This document shows positions 1-18,925 of a stretch of 64,000 nucleotides of DNA, in pieces (position 1 is the first letter of the stretch; each line of letters begins with the position of its first letter). The position numbers and the translations under genes are program-made. Source of the stretch: Antennarius striatus (lineage: Eukaryota > Chordata > Actinopteri > Lophiiformes > Antennariidae); NCBI RefSeq assembly GCF_040054535.1, contig NC_090784.1:16828501-16892500 (forward strand), given 5' to 3'. A model generated the notes under the pieces. The model saw only the letters and a program-made list of their open reading frames with translations. It did no database searches and was not told the origin of the DNA.

Positions 1-1054
1 TTATGACAGCAGTATCCTTCAGGATTGTGATGATCTGCAGCACAGATCTGAATCATTCTTAAAAGCTGATGATAGCCAGGGTAAACTGTGTCACTACACG
101 TCCATAAGATGGGTAAACATCATCGAGACAACATATAGCAAAGCGAGACAACTTTATTTATAAAGCACATTTCACATATGTTTTTAACGTGAGAGCTTAA
201 AGTGATAAAGATAAAAATTTCACAATCAGGTAAAAATGAACAAGTTACAATATTTTTAAAAAAAATCATCTCGGACTGTTTAAAATATGTGATAATTAAT
301 TTAATGGAATGCAGATGTACTCCATTATTAAACACTTTAAGTGAATTCAGACACATTAAATCAAAGGAGTTTCAAAACTGAAATGATTGTATTTAATGGG
401 AGCAGTGGGCAGCGCAAAAAAAATTGTTTTGGGCCTCTTATAACAATTGTGAGGTTGCAAAACAACATACTACTTCCTCATTTTTTCATCTGACTCTCAA
501 GACAACCAGTAAACCAGAACCAGATGCTGGGTTCTGGATGGTTCGTGTGGCACAAGCATTCCAACTATGCATTTTGGCCCACCACCACAGAGGGATTTGA
601 AAGCAAGGAATAGGAAATGATTCTGTGAATTACCGGGAGCTAGTGTAAAAGTTTCAGAACTGGTTGTGATGTGATTGTGTTTTGTTTTTTTTTACATTTT
701 TTTAAGGGGTTTTTATTTTTTTGGCTGCAGTTTGTTGAATGACTTTTTAGTTTCTTTTGAAGCCCAGTGAACAGATTGTGAATTGTACAGCCTTCCAAAG
801 ATAATTACATGAATTAGTCTGATCTTAATTCTATTTTGACATTATTACGATGACGACAGATCTTTGCATATGATTGTATTACACATTCCCACATTGCTAA
901 ATAAACAACAAGCTGCATTTACTTAATGTTAAAAGCCTTGCCACAACTTGAAAGCTATTTTTCTCAGTTTTCTTCCCGTTGGTTTTGATGTTGTAGTGCT
1001 GAGCAAACACCAGCATGTATTTTCTGTAACTCCAGCTCGTGTCACAGTCGTGTT
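1..1054. other. aicda 3' flank, no other gene seen
   Basis: This stretch is AT-rich and holds no recognisable coding exon on either strand. It must contain the aicda 3' UTR, because that gene reads leftward and stops at 1055. Candidate polyadenylation hexamers (AATAAA read on the minus strand) are at 712-717 and 153-158. The nearer one would give a 3' UTR of about 340 nt. I cannot tell which is used. Confidence 0.5.
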
Positions 1055-2497
<1,443 letters not shown>

Positions 2498-3597
2498 TTC
2501 GAAAGACGAGCTTCGTTTAGGCGGACGTGGGTAATGAATGAATGTAAATGAGAAAGATCGAAAGTGTGTGTTGTGTTAAAGGAAGGGAACTGAGATTACA
2601 GTATATACCTCTAAACATAAACATCCTGCATAAAACAGAGGCAACTTCTGGTTGGATGAAATGTTGTTTTTTTTAAAACTCAATTTAGGGCGTGTAATAC
2701 CAACGAGATGTACGGATTGCATTGCTGGAAAAACAATTAAAGATATAAATAAATTACAAATTTTGCTAAATTCTTTTTCAGGGTATTTTGGTTTTTAATC
2801 ATCTGTTTAAAAAAAAGGAATAGAAATATCTCTAGTTCACATAATAATTGAACTTGAACCATTCTTTGGAACAAGGCAAGGAGGGGAGGCATATTACACA
2901 TCTCAAATTAATTTCAGTGACCGCACTTCAGAAGGGACGTGTTTGACATGATTTGTAAATTTTGGAGTTTTTCATAGACGCCAGTAAAGTGCATGAGCCA
3001 ACTGACTGGAACTTTCCAGACATTTAAGTCAGATCCAGTCTCTGCCCCTTTCATATTTGCTTTCTTAGACTGTGAACCGACAACTGTGAGATACCTTCTC
3101 ACCTTGTTCTGCCGTGGGATCAACCACAGTCACTCCCTCTATTAAGCCTCACCCATTAATTGTTCAACTTCCTCAGCGCCCCGAGGTATGGTGAAGCCAC
3201 AGGCATTCCCAGAGCTTGGAGACCTTGACACCTACTATTCTTCATCCTGTAACCTGGGTTTTCCCAAGCTGCGTCAGGCTGGGAGCAGAACTGCACTCGA
3301 CCTCCTAACCTCACGTGTCTGCTAGAACCGCCGTCCAACTGACCGAATGCGGCGTGTGGATAAATCTCACTAATAAGCTTTTGAACTATCAAATGATTTC
3401 ATCTATTCTCATCAAATCGGGATGCGTATTATTTTTCTCCCGTGTTTTCTTAGCTCTGTCTGCTTTAGCTCTGGTCCAGTCTGCTCACTCAGTGGCACTG
3501 CTTGCAGGCATCCTGCTTTCCCATGACTCCCCTCACCCTCTCATGCAGTCTGTGGTTGGGGAATTCACCGTTTCCCAGGATGGCTGTTTTGGGAGTT

Positions 3598-3598
<1 letters not shown>

Positions 3599-3642
<44 letters not shown>
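3599..3642. repeat. (TG)n microsatellite
   Basis: An uninterrupted run of about 21 TG units. A shorter TG block follows at about 3742-3761. Confidence 0.95.
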
Positions 3643-3644
<2 letters not shown>

Positions 3645-4174
3645 GCCATCTGTACGAGCATGTCATCAACACAGCCTATATGTTATACATCATCTGGAAC
3701 ACATTTATCTAATATGTCCTACGACTGCACGGTGCCCACATATGTGTGTGTGTGTGTGTGTGCCTCCATGCTCTGAGTGACCTCCCATCATATTACATTA
3801 CTCTGACGGTGCATTTTGGCTAATTTCTTTGCACATTTGATGCTGTGTGCATGTGTCTTTTCTTGACTTCAACAGGCTGATCAAGTGCCAATACGTATTT
3901 AACCACTTCCCACCAAGCTCTCTGGGTTTGACCACAGTTGACCAAGGTCATCTCACAGTCATGCTTGAACGTTCCCTTGCGCTACTACCACTCTCGTGCT
4001 GTGTCTGTGTGAATGAATGTGTGTGCTTGTGTGTGTGAGTGTGTGTGGTGGACTGGTATAGTATAGCCAGACATGGCTGTGCATTTAAACTGTAGTCAGG
4101 GGCAGAAACCGGGTGTAGGAAATGCCAAGTCATACTTTCCAAAACCCACCCGCCCACACCCAGCACACGCGCTT

Positions 4175-4175
<1 letters not shown>

Positions 4176-4259
<84 letters not shown>
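4176..4259. repeat. (AC)n microsatellite
   Basis: About 42 perfect CA/AC units. A shorter interrupted TG block lies at about 4010-4048. Long apparent ORFs crossing it (poly Cys-Val or Thr-His) are artefacts of the repeat. Confidence 0.97.
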
Positions 4260-4260
<1 letters not shown>

Positions 4261-5339
4261 CCATAACGTGCAGACACACATGACCACAGTCACAAACAGA
4301 CTTTCTTTCCAGTGTGTGAACTCACATCTGTTTCCTGACAACAATAATAGCTACAGATCAGGCGAGTCCAGGCTCAGCTAACAGGTGTCTGCTCTTTGAC
4401 AGTCATGAAGAAACAGCCTGATCATGACCTAAACGTGTCACCAGTCAAAACATACCTTTGTAAAGGAGAAAATGTTCTGACCACACACTTGTGAAAGTAA
4501 CAACAGTGTTATGTTACTAGGTGTCATGGCTTTTTCATCAAATTAAAGAACTGTGATTTTTTTTTTCCACTAGAGCTTGCATGGTTTAGTTTGGGGTGAA
4601 GCATAGGCTTGTATTTGTCTTCACTTCAGATGAGATATGACTCTTTCCCACACGTTAACATTGTACAAACATCCTGTGGTGTTTATTTGTGGCACACTAA
4701 TGCTATACTGACATCGTCTGAGGTTAGCAGTGCAGGTGAGCGCAAGGCAAGCACGAGGGCTGCTAACCATATTAAGGTTGGCCTCAGAGTGAGGTTGTGT
4801 GTTTTTTCCCCCCAGTCACATAAACTGTCATTCACCTGCAAACCACAGACATCTCCAGTCTGAATATCTGATGAATAAATGTGACGCAAATTCATTTTGA
4901 AAATATTCATTACTGAATCAATTTGTGTGAACACTTTGCGATCCATTCCACATCTCAGGGAAGCAATTGGACTTATCAGTTAATTTAAAATATATTGTTA
5001 CAGGTGATGGAAATGTTTTTCACTTCATATGAAAGAAAATATTTAATAGATGTCAGGGTGAATTAATGATTTAAATAAGTACTAAATATTTGCATAAATT
5101 AAGTGTAATAACTCCCATCATCAAATAAAATAAAGAAAAGAAAAAAAAAGAACAAGAAATCTGATGCAAAGTGACTGAGCTCTTTTTTTTCTAGCACTCA
5201 TTAACCCACAAAGTAAAGGAAGGAAACAACAACCTAACAATGAGAGAATAGAGGCTTGATTTTGCTTTTTCACCTAAAACCACATGCACTTCATTTACAG
5301 TTAAAGTACAACCTCCTATGCATCTGCATGGTTTCACAG

Positions 5340-5344
<5 letters not shown>

Positions 5345-5372
<28 letters not shown>
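5345..5372. repeat. (AC)n microsatellite
   Basis: About 14 perfect CA units, 350 bases beyond the nat14 stop codon. Confidence 0.9.
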
Positions 5373-5719
5373 GTGCTGAAATGTAAAGAACCACATAAAC
5401 ATACATTTAGCAAACCAACATTTCAATGTTTTATTTTGATACAAATTATGAATAAGACAAATAAAGCTTCATGTTATTTTGAGATTATTAAACCATAAAC
5501 AACACATGTGGTTTATGAAATGAAGTCATTGTTTTCAACATAATAAAAAGGTCAAAACAAACAGCAGCAGCACAGTCAATAAATAAACACTGGCATAAAT
5601 AAAACAAATATGCAACAAATGATTATATATATGTAACTCCATCGTGCAGAAATGACAGCTACCTTCATTTTTAGACATTCGTGGTGCATTTTTGTATCCA
5701 TGAGTCAATCGTCACTGGA

Positions 5720-6732
5720 TCACAGGTCTTTGTAAAACACTTTAGTCAGAGGGTGTCCCAGAAATCCTCTTTCTGGAATCTCTAGCTTCCTCTCCTCATC
5801 ATCTTCTTCATCAGTCCCCTCCCCAAGTTGGTGATACCCCTGTTTCCTGAAGAAGACTTCCCCCACCTTGGATGGGTAGGGGACATGTGCATACACTCTG
5901 AGGGCACCGGTCTCCCTCTCCCTCTGCTCCAGACTCTGGACTAGCAGCCGGCCCAAGCCCTCTCTCCGATACCAGCTGCCCGTCACCAACCTGCAGATCC
6001 TTGTGATGCCCACCCGATTCTCATTTTCTCTGAAGATGCAGCCGAGGATGTCACCCTCGCAGTCGGCCACCCAGACCTGTCCCGCTGTCTTTTCCCTCTC
6101 TGGGCTGATCTTCTCTGTCGAAGTCTCTTTGTCTTTTTCTTTTGGTCCAATCCTGTACCTTGGCTGAGAAAATGAAATAATATTTCTTAGCTGAAAAATT
6201 TGGTTGTTAGGATTAAGTTAATTGTAATAAAAATTGCCAACCCTGACCCTTTTAGTCATTGGTGTTTTTCCACTGATCCTAGAGTAGGGGTTATTCAGTG
6301 TGTCATCCTGTGTCCCTCTGTAACTGCTTCCCACATAGTCCCAGTAGGGGCGGCTGCTGCCCAGAACCCCTGTGGACCGTGGCATGGTTATCTTCAGAAA
6401 GATAATTAGCAGAAAGACTGGAATAGCGAGCGCTAGGAGAAAAGAATGGACAAGACAGCGCAGGACTGAAGAGAAAACAGCCAGGATGAAGAGGCAGAGT
6501 GGACGAGTGAGGATGTGGAGGATGAGACGGTTTTCTGTGCCCTCACAGCCCTCCTGGAGAGACATTGATGCAAGTTGGGAGAATCAAAAGCGTCAGATGA
6601 AAATCATAAATTCCCACCATACATCTAAAGCTGTTATCGTCCTCTACAAACCTTGATGAGGGCTTTGACCACCTCTATGTCCTCCTCCTTCATCCTCCTC
6701 ATCACCACCTGATCCAGCTCCAGTTTCACCAT
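5720..6732 (-). CDS. nat14: N-acetyltransferase 14, membrane-anchored GNAT
   Basis: NAT14 is a predicted GNAT-family acetyl-CoA-dependent transferase whose substrate I do not know. Three exons join in phase 0: 6732-6652, 6553-6248 and 6163-5720, giving 276 aa. Residues about 1-27 are acidic/basic (MVKLELDQVVMRRMKEEDIE). Exon 2 opens with EGCEGTENRLILHILTRP, followed by one long hydrophobic hairpin at about residues 44-75 (two membrane passes or a re-entrant loop). The GNAT core is in exon 3: DCEGDILGCIFRE, then ITRICRLVTGSWYRREGLGRLL with the RxxGLG acetyl-CoA loop, then VFFRKQGYHQLG. The protein ends in YKDL, matching the KDL end of mammalian NAT14. The exon 2 donor is read as AAAAGG|GTCAGG; a GT six bases downstream also keeps phase. 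znf628 lies immediately upstream in the same orientation, the same order as in human. Confidence 0.92.
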
Positions 6733-6796
6733 GTTCTAACAGCCAGCTGCCAGCGATACTGCAAACTTCAGCATCCACAGTGTGCACAGGAACACT

Positions 6797-6861
<65 letters not shown>

Positions 6862-7945
6862 ATTACATGGAATGACAGCTGTTCTTTGTGGACAAACGGG
6901 TGACAGTCAAATCTGAGTGGTTCAGTGAATCAGAAATCGTAACAAGACAATATTATAGAATGAATATTGGCGCCGATGCGCCAACTCTACAGTGAAATTA
7001 TTATTTCTCAGTCATTCCTGTTTGCTGTGCAGTGAATATTAACACAACAACCACACTGCATCCAAACAAAGACCGATGGGACTGACAGAGGATCTGCAGC
7101 GTGTGCGCGTCGCCATTGCTGCGTCCTTCATGCGCGCAAATATTAAAGCTCTCATTTCCACGTTTACCGGTGTAATCATCAAAAGGTACAGTGAAAGCGA
7201 GCAGACCTTGTTCTTAGATCCTTATAAGGCTGTCAGTGAGTCCTGCGGGCTGCGACCCCCTCCCGCTCTCAACCCCCTCACTTCCGCTTACCTTACGCAC
7301 CACGCTGCTCAGATTATACTGGAATCTGGAGTTAAATTCTTTAACGTGGGTTATTTGTTTCTTGTCCACGCAGGTTGTTTCACCTTCGGTTGAATGACCA
7401 CTAGGATTTATTTTTTTAATTTTTTTTACGGAAGCGATGGATCCTGCATAGAGATACGCTTTTTATTTCCGATTGTACGCTTTCGAATAGCCATCTACGT
7501 CATTTACGTACCTACAGTCCGTACTGCGTAAACGCTACGTGAATATCAAACGCCATGTATCTACACAAGTAGCGGCCAAAAAGAGAAACCAAAATAAAAG
7601 CCAAATGAGAAATTGGTTGACATATTTATTAATAATTAGGTGCTAATTACTATTAACATTACAAAGAAAGTTGGTCATGTACATTATTCACAGAACTGTA
7701 TTTAATAAACAAACTGCCAATGACAGTATCATTTAAACTAATATATTTAGCAAAAGTCCATGACAGCCTATTTGAATGTATAACATTTCTAGTATGTGGC
7801 ACCATGGGATTACAACACAGTACTCATCTAACTACATGTTCTCCCCTCGGCTGCAGGAGAACCCCAAACTGACTTTTTAATAAAAATGAGCTCTCTCGGT
7901 CACACACAGCCTTCTTTTCTGTCACATATCATTGTTAGTTAGAGA
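6733..7945. other. nat14 promoter region and znf628 3' UTR
   Basis: The nat14 5' flank runs from 6733 to about 7400 and includes a long CA repeat. The part nearer znf628 must hold that gene's 3' UTR. A polyadenylation hexamer for znf628 (AATAAA on the minus strand) is at 7625-7630, about 320 nt past the stop. A 105-codon plus-strand open frame at 7076-7393 resembles nothing I know and looks like chance. Confidence 0.5.
6798..6858. repeat. (AC)n microsatellite next to the nat14 start
   Basis: About 30 perfect CA units begin 66 bases upstream of the nat14 ATG. On the nat14 sense strand this is a GT repeat that may lie in the 5' UTR or core promoter. Confidence 0.96.
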
Positions 7946-14096
<6,151 letters not shown>

Positions 14097-14838
14097 GACT
14101 TGAGGAAGCTAGTAGCAGATGAGGTTTGGTTTTTGGAAAGCAGACGTGGATTATTCTTGGTGGATTATCATGTTTTTTCTTTCACCTTTCCTTCGTTCAT
14201 TATTTTCTTCAGTTTTTCATGAATTCTTTCCCTGTCTGCAACTGGAAACATCAGCTGTCTTCCTCAGCAGGCAGCTTCGGACAGGTCTGACATGGAAATA
14301 AACACACAATTAAGACTTGGTAACTCTGGGTAGGAATGTCCCCTTTAAATTCCACCGCTGCCTCCCTCCCTCCCGTCTATGAACCTCGTCCCCCCTCCCT
14401 GCTGTCTATCATCTGGCCGTCAGTCCGATTCTGTTCCTCCCCGCAGTGCGGTGCTTCCCACTAAAAGAGGCCACAGCTAAATTAGGACACTATTAAAGTG
14501 TACCCCACCGTCACTGGCTAGCGAGCCCACACACAACACAGCACAGCACCCCAGTGTTTGTTGTAACAACAACAGCTTCTGGCCCTCATTTAAAGCTAAT
14601 CTACCTCTAGCCACTGCGGAATAGCTCCATTTCACCGCCCCGCAATGCCAACCATGAATTCAGACTAAAGCAATACTCACCGAGCATCTTTAATTCATCT
14701 TAAAGCTATTTTGCTCTGTAGATATTAAGAAAAGCAAACGGGTACCGCAGTGCTAATCCACACAACCTTAACAATAAACACAGCGCAAACTAACAGCAGT
14801 TCTCCGCCCGATGCCGCCTCCTAAGAACAAGGGTTCTG

Positions 14839-14877
14839 ATTGGCTGCTTTCGCCAAAAGACCACGCACTCCCATTGG
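14839..14877 (-). promoter_or_regulatory. paired CCAAT boxes, znf628 promoter
   Basis: Two ATTGG pentamers on the plus strand, at 14839-14843 and 14873-14877, read as CCAAT toward znf628. Their 34-bp spacing is typical of NF-Y-bound TATA-less promoters. They lie about 0.75 kb before the ATG, so at least one non-coding 5' exon is implied. Confidence 0.5.
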
Positions 14878-16190
14878 TCAAGAGCTTCATCCGACAGATT
14901 GACGTTTTTAAATCTCGCATTGAAATCATTTTTACTTCCAAATTAAATGGAAAACATTTATCTGTGATCCACCTACCCGCACTCTTTTTCTTAAAAACAC
15001 AGAGTTTTATTGACTCTTTGCTTTTGCTTTACAAATCATCTTCATGTGTCCATTATTACATCTGTCGCAGTTTACGTGCTTGACTAGCGTCACAAATGTG
15101 TACTCATACCCAGTGTGCACATTCTTTAGAATTTATTTCACCAAGGCACATATTTCACATTGAGGCCAATCACGGTGTGGAAGAGGCATCTTGATGTTAC
15201 AACAATAATTTAAACATGATGGTATTAGAATAGTAAATGAGAATAAAAACTGTATAAAAGTACAAAAAGATAGGAGGCTTGCTCCACTGCAGCACAAAAT
15301 AAATAGTTCCACCATGTTACTTAAATAAATAGTAAATACTGTAACAAATACTAGAATAGGAATGAATCAAAATTATAGTGATAAAATTGGCAAAGTTAAT
15401 GTTGTAGAAAACAACATAATACACAGACGCACTGTATACAACAATTTACATTCTTGTACATTTATGTACACATGTACAGAATATAGTGTCACAATACATA
15501 GTATTTTTAAGGCTTTGGGTGTTTAACTTAAAAGAATAAACAAAAACAACAACAAAAAAAACTTTTATACCCCAAAGCACATGTTCAAAATCAGCCATCT
15601 CACTCATCCAAGAGGCTAATCCTAACAAGTTTGTGCAAAGAATCTAATCAGGTCAATCAGTGCTCAGGAACAGGGCACATTCATACAACGTTACCACAAC
15701 ATTAAATATGCCTCCTCATGCAGAACATGTCGTCGAAAAATTTGACTCTGCATGAGGTACCAAAGAAAGTATTCACTTTTCTTTGACTAGCATGTGGACA
15801 TTTTCATACAAATGTGGTTAATTTCTTAGGTTATCAATTGATGTTTTAATACGTGGCATGTTTTTTCGTGGTTAGAAGATGGCATTAATTTCTTCTAAAC
15901 TATTTACCTTAAGAGCACTGAAAGAGAAAGATAATAAGAACCTTGGCTGTCCCAAATATCTGCTACATCTACTGGAAGAATTATTCACTGAAAGTAATAC
16001 ACAAAAGCAAAGTAGATTAAATTATTTTAAACAAGTCATTATTAGAGCTATAGGTTCAGCAAGTGCTACTGTGTTTTTTTCTGAAAGATCAGTGAGACAC
16101 AAGACAAAAATAAAGATTATAGAAATGTGGGGAAAAGTAAATCCACACTGATACAGAAATACAGATAGAGTGACACATTACAACTTCAAA

Positions 16191-16243
16191 TAAATAAAAT
16201 TAAATAAATTACCAACAGTCAATAAATAAATAAATACATAAAT
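16191..16243 (-). promoter_or_regulatory. AU-rich element in il11 3' UTR
   Basis: Seven ATTTA pentamers (TAAAT on the plus strand at 16191, 16201, 16205, 16223, 16227, 16231 and 16239) cluster within 53 bases, 310-360 nt beyond the il11 stop. Three overlap as ATTTATTTATTTAT, the class II AU-rich pattern of short-lived cytokine mRNAs. Confidence 0.7.
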
Positions 16244-16552
16244 AACATGGTCATGAAAAAGGCCTTTAGGACTGAGTTTTGGGTAATGATGGCGGGGTCA
16301 TTCTAGTTAAGCTGGCAATTTGTTTTAATGGAAATATCAATGGATGTAACTGGCTGCATTATAGCGCATCCTCGTCGACTCTGACGGAAAGACATTTTCT
16401 TCAACACATATGTCACCAGCTGATATTGTGGAGTTGTAAGGGATGCTATTGACTGCAGTGCAAACTATGGTCCTAATTCCCCTTTTGGCAGAGACAGCAC
16501 TCCATCACTGGATCAGACAAGTAGTTTAAGGCAAAGAACAAATGTGTATGCA

Positions 16553-17134
16553 TTATGATTGTACTGCAGAGACTTTTGGTTTGAGGCTGAGGAACGCTCT
16601 GTATGCCCAATCACAGAAGAGCTTGAAGTGTTGAAGAAGCTCGTGGCTTGATTGTAGGACATCAAACTGGTAGGGGAGTTGAGGGGGGAGGGATGGGGTA
16701 GCTGGGGTCAGCCTTGGTGCTTCAACTCTGAGCATCTGGAGGTGAGAAAAAAAGAAAGAAAATAGAATAAAGATCACTTTATTTATCATAAGGTTTTACT
16801 AAATTACAAGGTGTCCTGCCAAAATGTAAATGGATCAATATAACAGTTCACAGTGAAGGCAAGCTCTTTACCTGACGGTGCAGCAGGCTGATGAGCGATT
16901 TCATTTCTCTGATCATGTCTACCAACTTGGGCAACGCAGGGTGGTGGTGCTTCTTTGAAACCTTGTTCAGCCATTCAAAGTGGTGCTCATACAGCTTCAG
17001 GTCAGAATGGAGCTGAGAGAGCGTGGGCTTCAACTGGGAACAACAAAGACATACTTTAGAGACTTAGCATGGGTGTGGCAAGATGTAACTGTGTAGACAG
17101 AAACAGACCAGCCCCTCACCCTTTACAACCATGT

Positions 17135-17209
<75 letters not shown>

Positions 17210-18871
17210 AATACATAGTCGCACACAAATACATTATCAGAGCATTACCTCAAGATTGTTGAGGTCATTGACTGATCTGTTGCTCATTTCTGGCAGAGAC
17301 CTGAACCTGTGGGGCTCCACATCTGAGTCAAATGCATGCTCCCTCTGAAAGAGAAAACAAGACCCAGACCAGCCAGTTAGTAATTTGCATCAGCGCAATT
17401 TTACTCATCCTGAGACAAGTCACGGCAACATGAGGAAAGTATTAGTTCAGCACCTCGACTGTGTTACTGTTTTCTGTGCTTAGCAATGGTAGCTTTCACT
17501 GACAGGAGAATGGTCAATCAGGTCAGTGTGAGTTCACCCAAATTCAGCCACCCCAAATGTCAACAATAAGAGCAAATGACCTGAACCCACAGGATGTTTT
17601 CTATAAAGAGCAAGGATAACAACATATGCAGTGACTAAGAAAGCTCCAAGTGGGATAGGCAACACAGGGCTGTAGGGAAACTCCAGGGTCACAGCTATAA
17701 AAAGATAGAATGACGCAGTGCTGCTGCCCAGCTAGTTGTGTTGTAAACTTTGTTCAGACGGTGGGTGTAGTACTCATGATGTCCACCAGAGGGGAGTAAC
17801 AACCTGATTGCAGGCCCAAGTGTTAAAAAGGCAGCAATTTAGTATCAAAGGTGCACGCCTGATTCACAAATATGTGGGGATTAATGTAGATGACTGATGA
17901 TTTACGTCATTTCCAATCAGTTAATCAACAAAACAATATTAAGCTGATGATTGCTTTGTGTTAAAAAGGTTGTGTGTAGCTAATGCTTCCTGACCTGCTC
18001 ATGCAGTGTTTGTTCTACTGTTTGCCTCTTGTTTGTGTTGACGTTGTTTGTGATGAATGTGCCACATTGTCTTGCATTCTCTCCATCAAGCTTTGATAAG
18101 AGCTCACTTATGTTTGTGGCTCAAATGTTTTGTCTCCAGTGCTTTTGTCCATTTCCATGCCCTACTTCCCCTCTCCTCTCACTTCCCCTCTCCTCTCCCT
18201 CTCTCTCTGTCTCACACCAGGTGCGCCAGCACATGCACTGTCACGTGAACATGTGCATGTACACACACACATACACAGACACAAACGATACACACAGACA
18301 CACACAGACACGTGCACGCATACGCCACTAGCTTGTCATCAGTTGGCTCTCTGATGTCTTCATCCCTTGTGGTTTTTTGCTCCATCTTTCTCAGCCTTTA
18401 ATTCTGCGTCTTATCCTTCTTTTCTTGCTCTCTCCATCGTAGATCATGACCTCACCCGACAGAACTTAGCATCCAACTTTTTTCTTCCTGAATGCAAATA
18501 CTGGAATGTGATAAATCTTTTTGATTTTTATCAGGTCACTTTGCTGTGGCGACCAAAAGCAAAACACTAAACACTGCACCTACACAACCGCTACTATTTA
18601 CAGAACCCTCAATTCACATACAGGGTCGCAAAATAACACACAAAAGCGTGCACGCATTTGCAATCATGCTGCACCTATATAAACCTGTTTGCATGCACAC
18701 ACATGCACGTTTCTTCTTCTTGTTTTTTTTTTCCTGCAGGGACTTCCCTTGCATCTCTGTTTTATGTATTTTCCTATCTTTGTAAAAAAAAAGAGAAAAA
18801 GTATCAATAAAAATTCATCTTAGTAAACACTGCTTCTGTAGAATGGCCTCTGTGCATACTGTATGCATGCA

Positions 18872-18925
<54 letters not shown>

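Larger units (their letters stand above)
2498..5719. other. aicda upstream / nat14 downstream intergenic region
   Basis: This holds the aicda 5' flank near 2.5-2.7 kb, the nat14 3' UTR just left of 5720, and several CA/TG microsatellites at 3.6-5.4 kb. I see no coding exon. A TATA-like GTATATAC lies near 2603-2611, about 110 bases upstream of the aicda start, but it is not convincing by itself. Confidence 0.5.
14097..16552. other. znf628 5' region and il11 3' UTR
   Basis: From 14097 to about 14900 is the znf628 5' UTR and GC-richer promoter. From about 15130 to 16552 is AT-rich sequence that fits the il11 3' UTR, including an AU-rich element. A minus-strand AATAAA at 15132-15137 could end that transcript. 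A 90-codon plus-strand open frame (15879-16151) lies antisense inside it and has no recognisable features. Confidence 0.5.

Noticed and set aside
4073-4381. Long open frames of repeated Cys-Val or Thr-His residues (also near 3.3-4.3, 6.7, 21.9, 26.8, 40.5 and 63.4 kb)
   Set aside because: They are direct translations of CA/TG microsatellites, occur on both strands and have no unique sequence.
7076-7393. 105-codon plus-strand ORF upstream of nat14
   Set aside because: No recognisable domain, sits in the promoter area between two minus-strand genes, and has no splice or homology support.
15879-16151. 90-codon plus-strand ORF
   Set aside because: Antisense within the predicted il11 3' UTR, AT-rich composition, no family resemblance.
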